DNA from: Alistipes sp.
GTDB taxonomy: Bacteria > Bacteroidota > Bacteroidia > Bacteroidales > Rikenellaceae
Length of the DNA stretch: 8,749 nucleotides
Direction of reading: 5' to 3'
NCBI GenBank assembly: GCA_017380275.1
Contig: JAFOEH010000133.1
Location: 1-8,749, forward strand
Position 1 is the stretch's first letter, and each line of letters begins with the position of its first letter. The position numbers were made by a program, and so were the translations under genes. Shown here one piece after another: positions 6,837-8,749 of this stretch. Under the pieces are notes generated by a model. That model was not told the origin of the DNA and did not search any database. It saw nothing but the letters and a program-made list of their open reading frames with translations.

Positions 6837-8749
6837 TTAGTTCTTTAGGAATTGCTGGGCTGCCAGCACGAGGAACATATAATGTGACGATCCTCCGCCC
6901 AACACATACTCGGTCTGCTGCCACAGGAACGGGAAGGTCAACAGCTCGGGGAAGTCGGGACGAATAAGTGCCGTACCTGAAATCACACCACCGGGGATGT
7001 ACGACCAGTCGGCGCGGTTCAAACCGTAACCTACCGTAGCCGACTCGGCACCCACACCCGATGCGAACGAAGCCTGGTTAGAGCCGGGGTGGCAACCGAG
7101 GATAAAGTTCAGCGCATTGAAGATCGGAGCCTTCGAGAAGATCTCGGGATATGCCGATGCAAGGAAGTAGTGGCGGTAGCCGAAGCTCTGGATATCCCAG
7201 CCTGCACCCCAAATGTGAGGACGATAGGGAACACCATACGGAGTCTCCTTAACCTGCACCTGCAGATCGCTCTCCACCTTGGGCAGAGCCTCACGGAAAG
7301 CCTTCGAGAAGGCCTTTGCGCGCTTATCACCCAGCTTTGCGATCTTCTGCTCGGCGCGAGCCGTGAACCAAGCCACGCTGCTGATGCGCTCGACGATAGC
7401 CTGCTGATTATCGTAAAGGAAATTCAGATACTTATCCTCGCCCGTGGTTAGATAAAGCTCCACAGCAGCCTGAATCTTCTGGTTGAGGATGCGGGGATTA
7501 TCCTTACCCGTGTTCTCGTAAATCTCGCGTGAGATGTTGAGGCAATGTACACTCAGCGTGTCGTTGAAATCGCGCAGTACACGCGATGCAGCTGCCAGCT
7601 GTGCGGCGGTTGACATCTCGCGTGAGGGGTTATCCTCGGTGAAGATCCAACGGTCGTCCTCGTTGCCGATCTTGCCGTCGGTCATCGCTGCAGCGTCTCC
7701 CAACAGAACATACTGACGCAGATTGTTGGTGATGATACCGCGATACAGGCGACCAAGTGCGAGGTAAGAGCTAACAACGCTCAATGCACCATTCTCCACC
7801 TGCTGCAACATATCGTTCTTGCCATCGGCCTGATGGATCTCCGTCACGCGGTTAATCTGGTCGATAGAGGTAACGTCCAGGTCGGGGCGGAATGCCTCGT
7901 AAGCCAGCGTGAGAATATAGGTCTCGCCAGCCTGTGACTCAACACGCAGGTCGAAGTCACCAGCGTCGTGCCAACCACCGATATTCACACCAGGCACAAC
8001 CTCGCCAGCCTCATACTTCGACAAGCCGGGCTTCTGGTCATATCCGTCGATGTGGTTGTGGGCGGGAGCCATCTGTGCATCGTCCATATGGCAGGCGTCG
8101 TGCCATACGCGATACTTCTCAGCAACGCGCATATGACACATCTGAACGGGCAGGAAGTACTCCAAAACTGGCTGCCATACGCCACGATCATAGACCGAAT
8201 CGTCGATGCGGAAGACGGGCGATGATGAGTCGCCATACTTAATCTGATATACGCCCGACTGCTTCACGTCCGTGAAATTCACCTTCAGGTAGTTATAGCG
8301 CAGGAACTTGCCCCACTCCGAGGGGGTGATCTGCTTTACAACCTTCTCGCCCTCGGCGTCGATGCGCACCAGCTGAGCCGCCTTGCGGCTGTTGTCGCGG
8401 ATGTCGAGCTCGATGATCGCCTCCTTATCCTGTGCGGTGTGGTAACCGATCTGCGAGGTCTGAATCACGGGTTTGTAGATCCAATCCTCAACGATGTTGG
8501 GCGTGATGATCCACTTCACAGCACCCTTCGTTGCGCCGGCTGCGATCTCGCTACGCAAAACGAACCAACCGTTGTTGTGGTTCATACGACCGTCGTAGAG
8601 CTTCAAATCGCCCGTGAGCGACTCGATAGTAACCTTGCTATAGGGATCGTCGGGACGCGACGTGAACTTGCGACCTACGGCATAGGGCTCTGCGATGATA
8701 TCGTCAGCTACGATGGGGCTGTAACCCTTGTCGATCAGATGCTCCATAT
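6837..8749 (-). CDS. GH9 family glycoside hydrolase (endoglucanase-like), N-terminus outside the window
   Basis: The frame is open to the right edge and has no signal peptide, so the ATG at 8747 is probably internal and the true start lies beyond the window. Residues (counted from that ATG) ~95-183 form the Ig-like domain often preceding GH9 (IQTSQIGY, FRIDDSVY). The (alpha/alpha)6 catalytic domain covers ~185-633. GWHDAGDFD holds the two catalytic aspartates, Asp261 and Asp264, of the DAGD motif; HPGSNQASFASGVG (553-566) matches the conserved region after the barrel; and Glu613 in QQTEYV is the likely acid. The family inverts beta-glucosidic bonds, mostly in cellulose, mixed-linkage glucan or glucosamine-containing substrates; Bacteroidales members often act on beta-glucans or chito-oligosaccharides. 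The first ~90 residues look like the end of another beta-rich domain, so the whole protein is probably over 750 residues. It is convergent to the protease operon and ends in the shared terminator. Confidence 0.88.
   Translation of the reverse strand, partial: MEHLIDKGYSPIVADDIIAEPYAVGRKFTSRPDDPYSKVTIESLTGDLKLYDGRMNHNNGWFVLRSEIAAGATKGAVKWIITPNIVEDWIYKPVIQTSQIGYHTAQDKEAIIELDIRDNSRKAAQLVRIDAEGEKVVKQITPSEWGKFLRYNYLKVNFTDVKQSGVYQIKYGDSSSPVFRIDDSVYDRGVWQPVLEYFLPVQMCHMRVAEKYRVWHDACHMDDAQMAPAHNHIDGYDQKPGLSKYEAGEVVPGVNIGGWHDAGDFDLRVESQAGETYILTLAYEAFRPDLDVTSIDQINRVTEIHQADGKNDMLQQVENGALSVVSSYLALGRLYRGIITNNLRQYVLLGDAAAMTDGKIGNEDDRWIFTEDNPSREMSTAAQLAAASRVLRDFNDTLSVHCLNISREIYENTGKDNPRILNQKIQAAVELYLTTGEDKYLNFLYDNQQAIVERISSVAWFTARAEQKIAKLGDKRAKAFSKAFREALPKVESDLQVQVKETPYGVPYRPHIWGAGWDIQSFGYRHYFLASAYPEIFSKAPIFNALNFILGCHPGSNQASFASGVGAESATVGYGLNRADWSYIPGGVISGTALIRPDFPELLTFPFLWQQTEYVLGGGSSHYMFLVLAAQQFLKN

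Noticed and set aside
2368..8749. Polysaccharide utilisation locus
   Set aside because: A CE1 esterase and a GH9 enzyme are present, but no SusC/SusD pair or dedicated regulator is in the window, and the two genes are convergent on opposite strands.

Overview
The window is ordinary Bacteroidales chromosome for most of its length (about 1485-8749), with a foreign stretch of about 1.4 kb joined to its left end. The Bacteroidales assignment rests on Sec and lipoprotein-type exported enzymes, AT-rich intergenic DNA with TAnnTTTG boxes instead of E. coli-type promoters, starts without a clear Shine-Dalgarno sequence, and a gene set typical of gut Bacteroidales: M3 peptidase lipoprotein, CE1 esterase, tricorn-like S41 protease and GH9 glycosidase. 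I cannot name the genus from sequence alone.

Layout. Positions 1-~70 are AT-rich (21 G/C in the first 66 bases) and unassigned. Positions ~70-1483, minus strand, hold two gene fragments of an anaerobic-bacterium (Clostridia or Desulfovibrio-type) gene pair: a radical SAM protein of the TrsS type, missing its N-terminus, and a PaaK-like AMP-dependent CoA ligase (DVU_1553-like), missing its C-terminus. The two overlap by ATGA. At ~1478-1486 this block runs directly into the middle of a Bacteroidales M3 peptidase gene (minus strand, start at 2166), which keeps only about 229 N-terminal residues. Positions 2167-2367 are a divergent promoter region. Positions 2368-3555 (CE1-type esterase) and 3588-6779 (tricorn-like protease) form a likely two-gene operon on the plus strand. 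A strong hairpin terminator at 6801-6830 separates them from a convergent GH9 glycosidase on the minus strand (6837 to the right edge), which lacks its N-terminus because the window ends.

Function. The Bacteroidales genes encode exported degradative enzymes: peptide hydrolysis (M3, tricorn-like) and carbohydrate or ester hydrolysis (CE1, GH9). No SusC/SusD pair, sigma/anti-sigma pair or hybrid two-component regulator is visible, so the window does not show a polysaccharide utilisation locus.

I found no convincing new biological system. The most noteworthy observation is the chimeric structure at the left end: two reading frames from distant lineages meet mid-gene without a recognisable mobile element. 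A metagenome assembly artefact is the simplest explanation. Secondary points are the cysteine-rich TrsS tail and a substituted active-site neighbour residue in the tricorn homologue.
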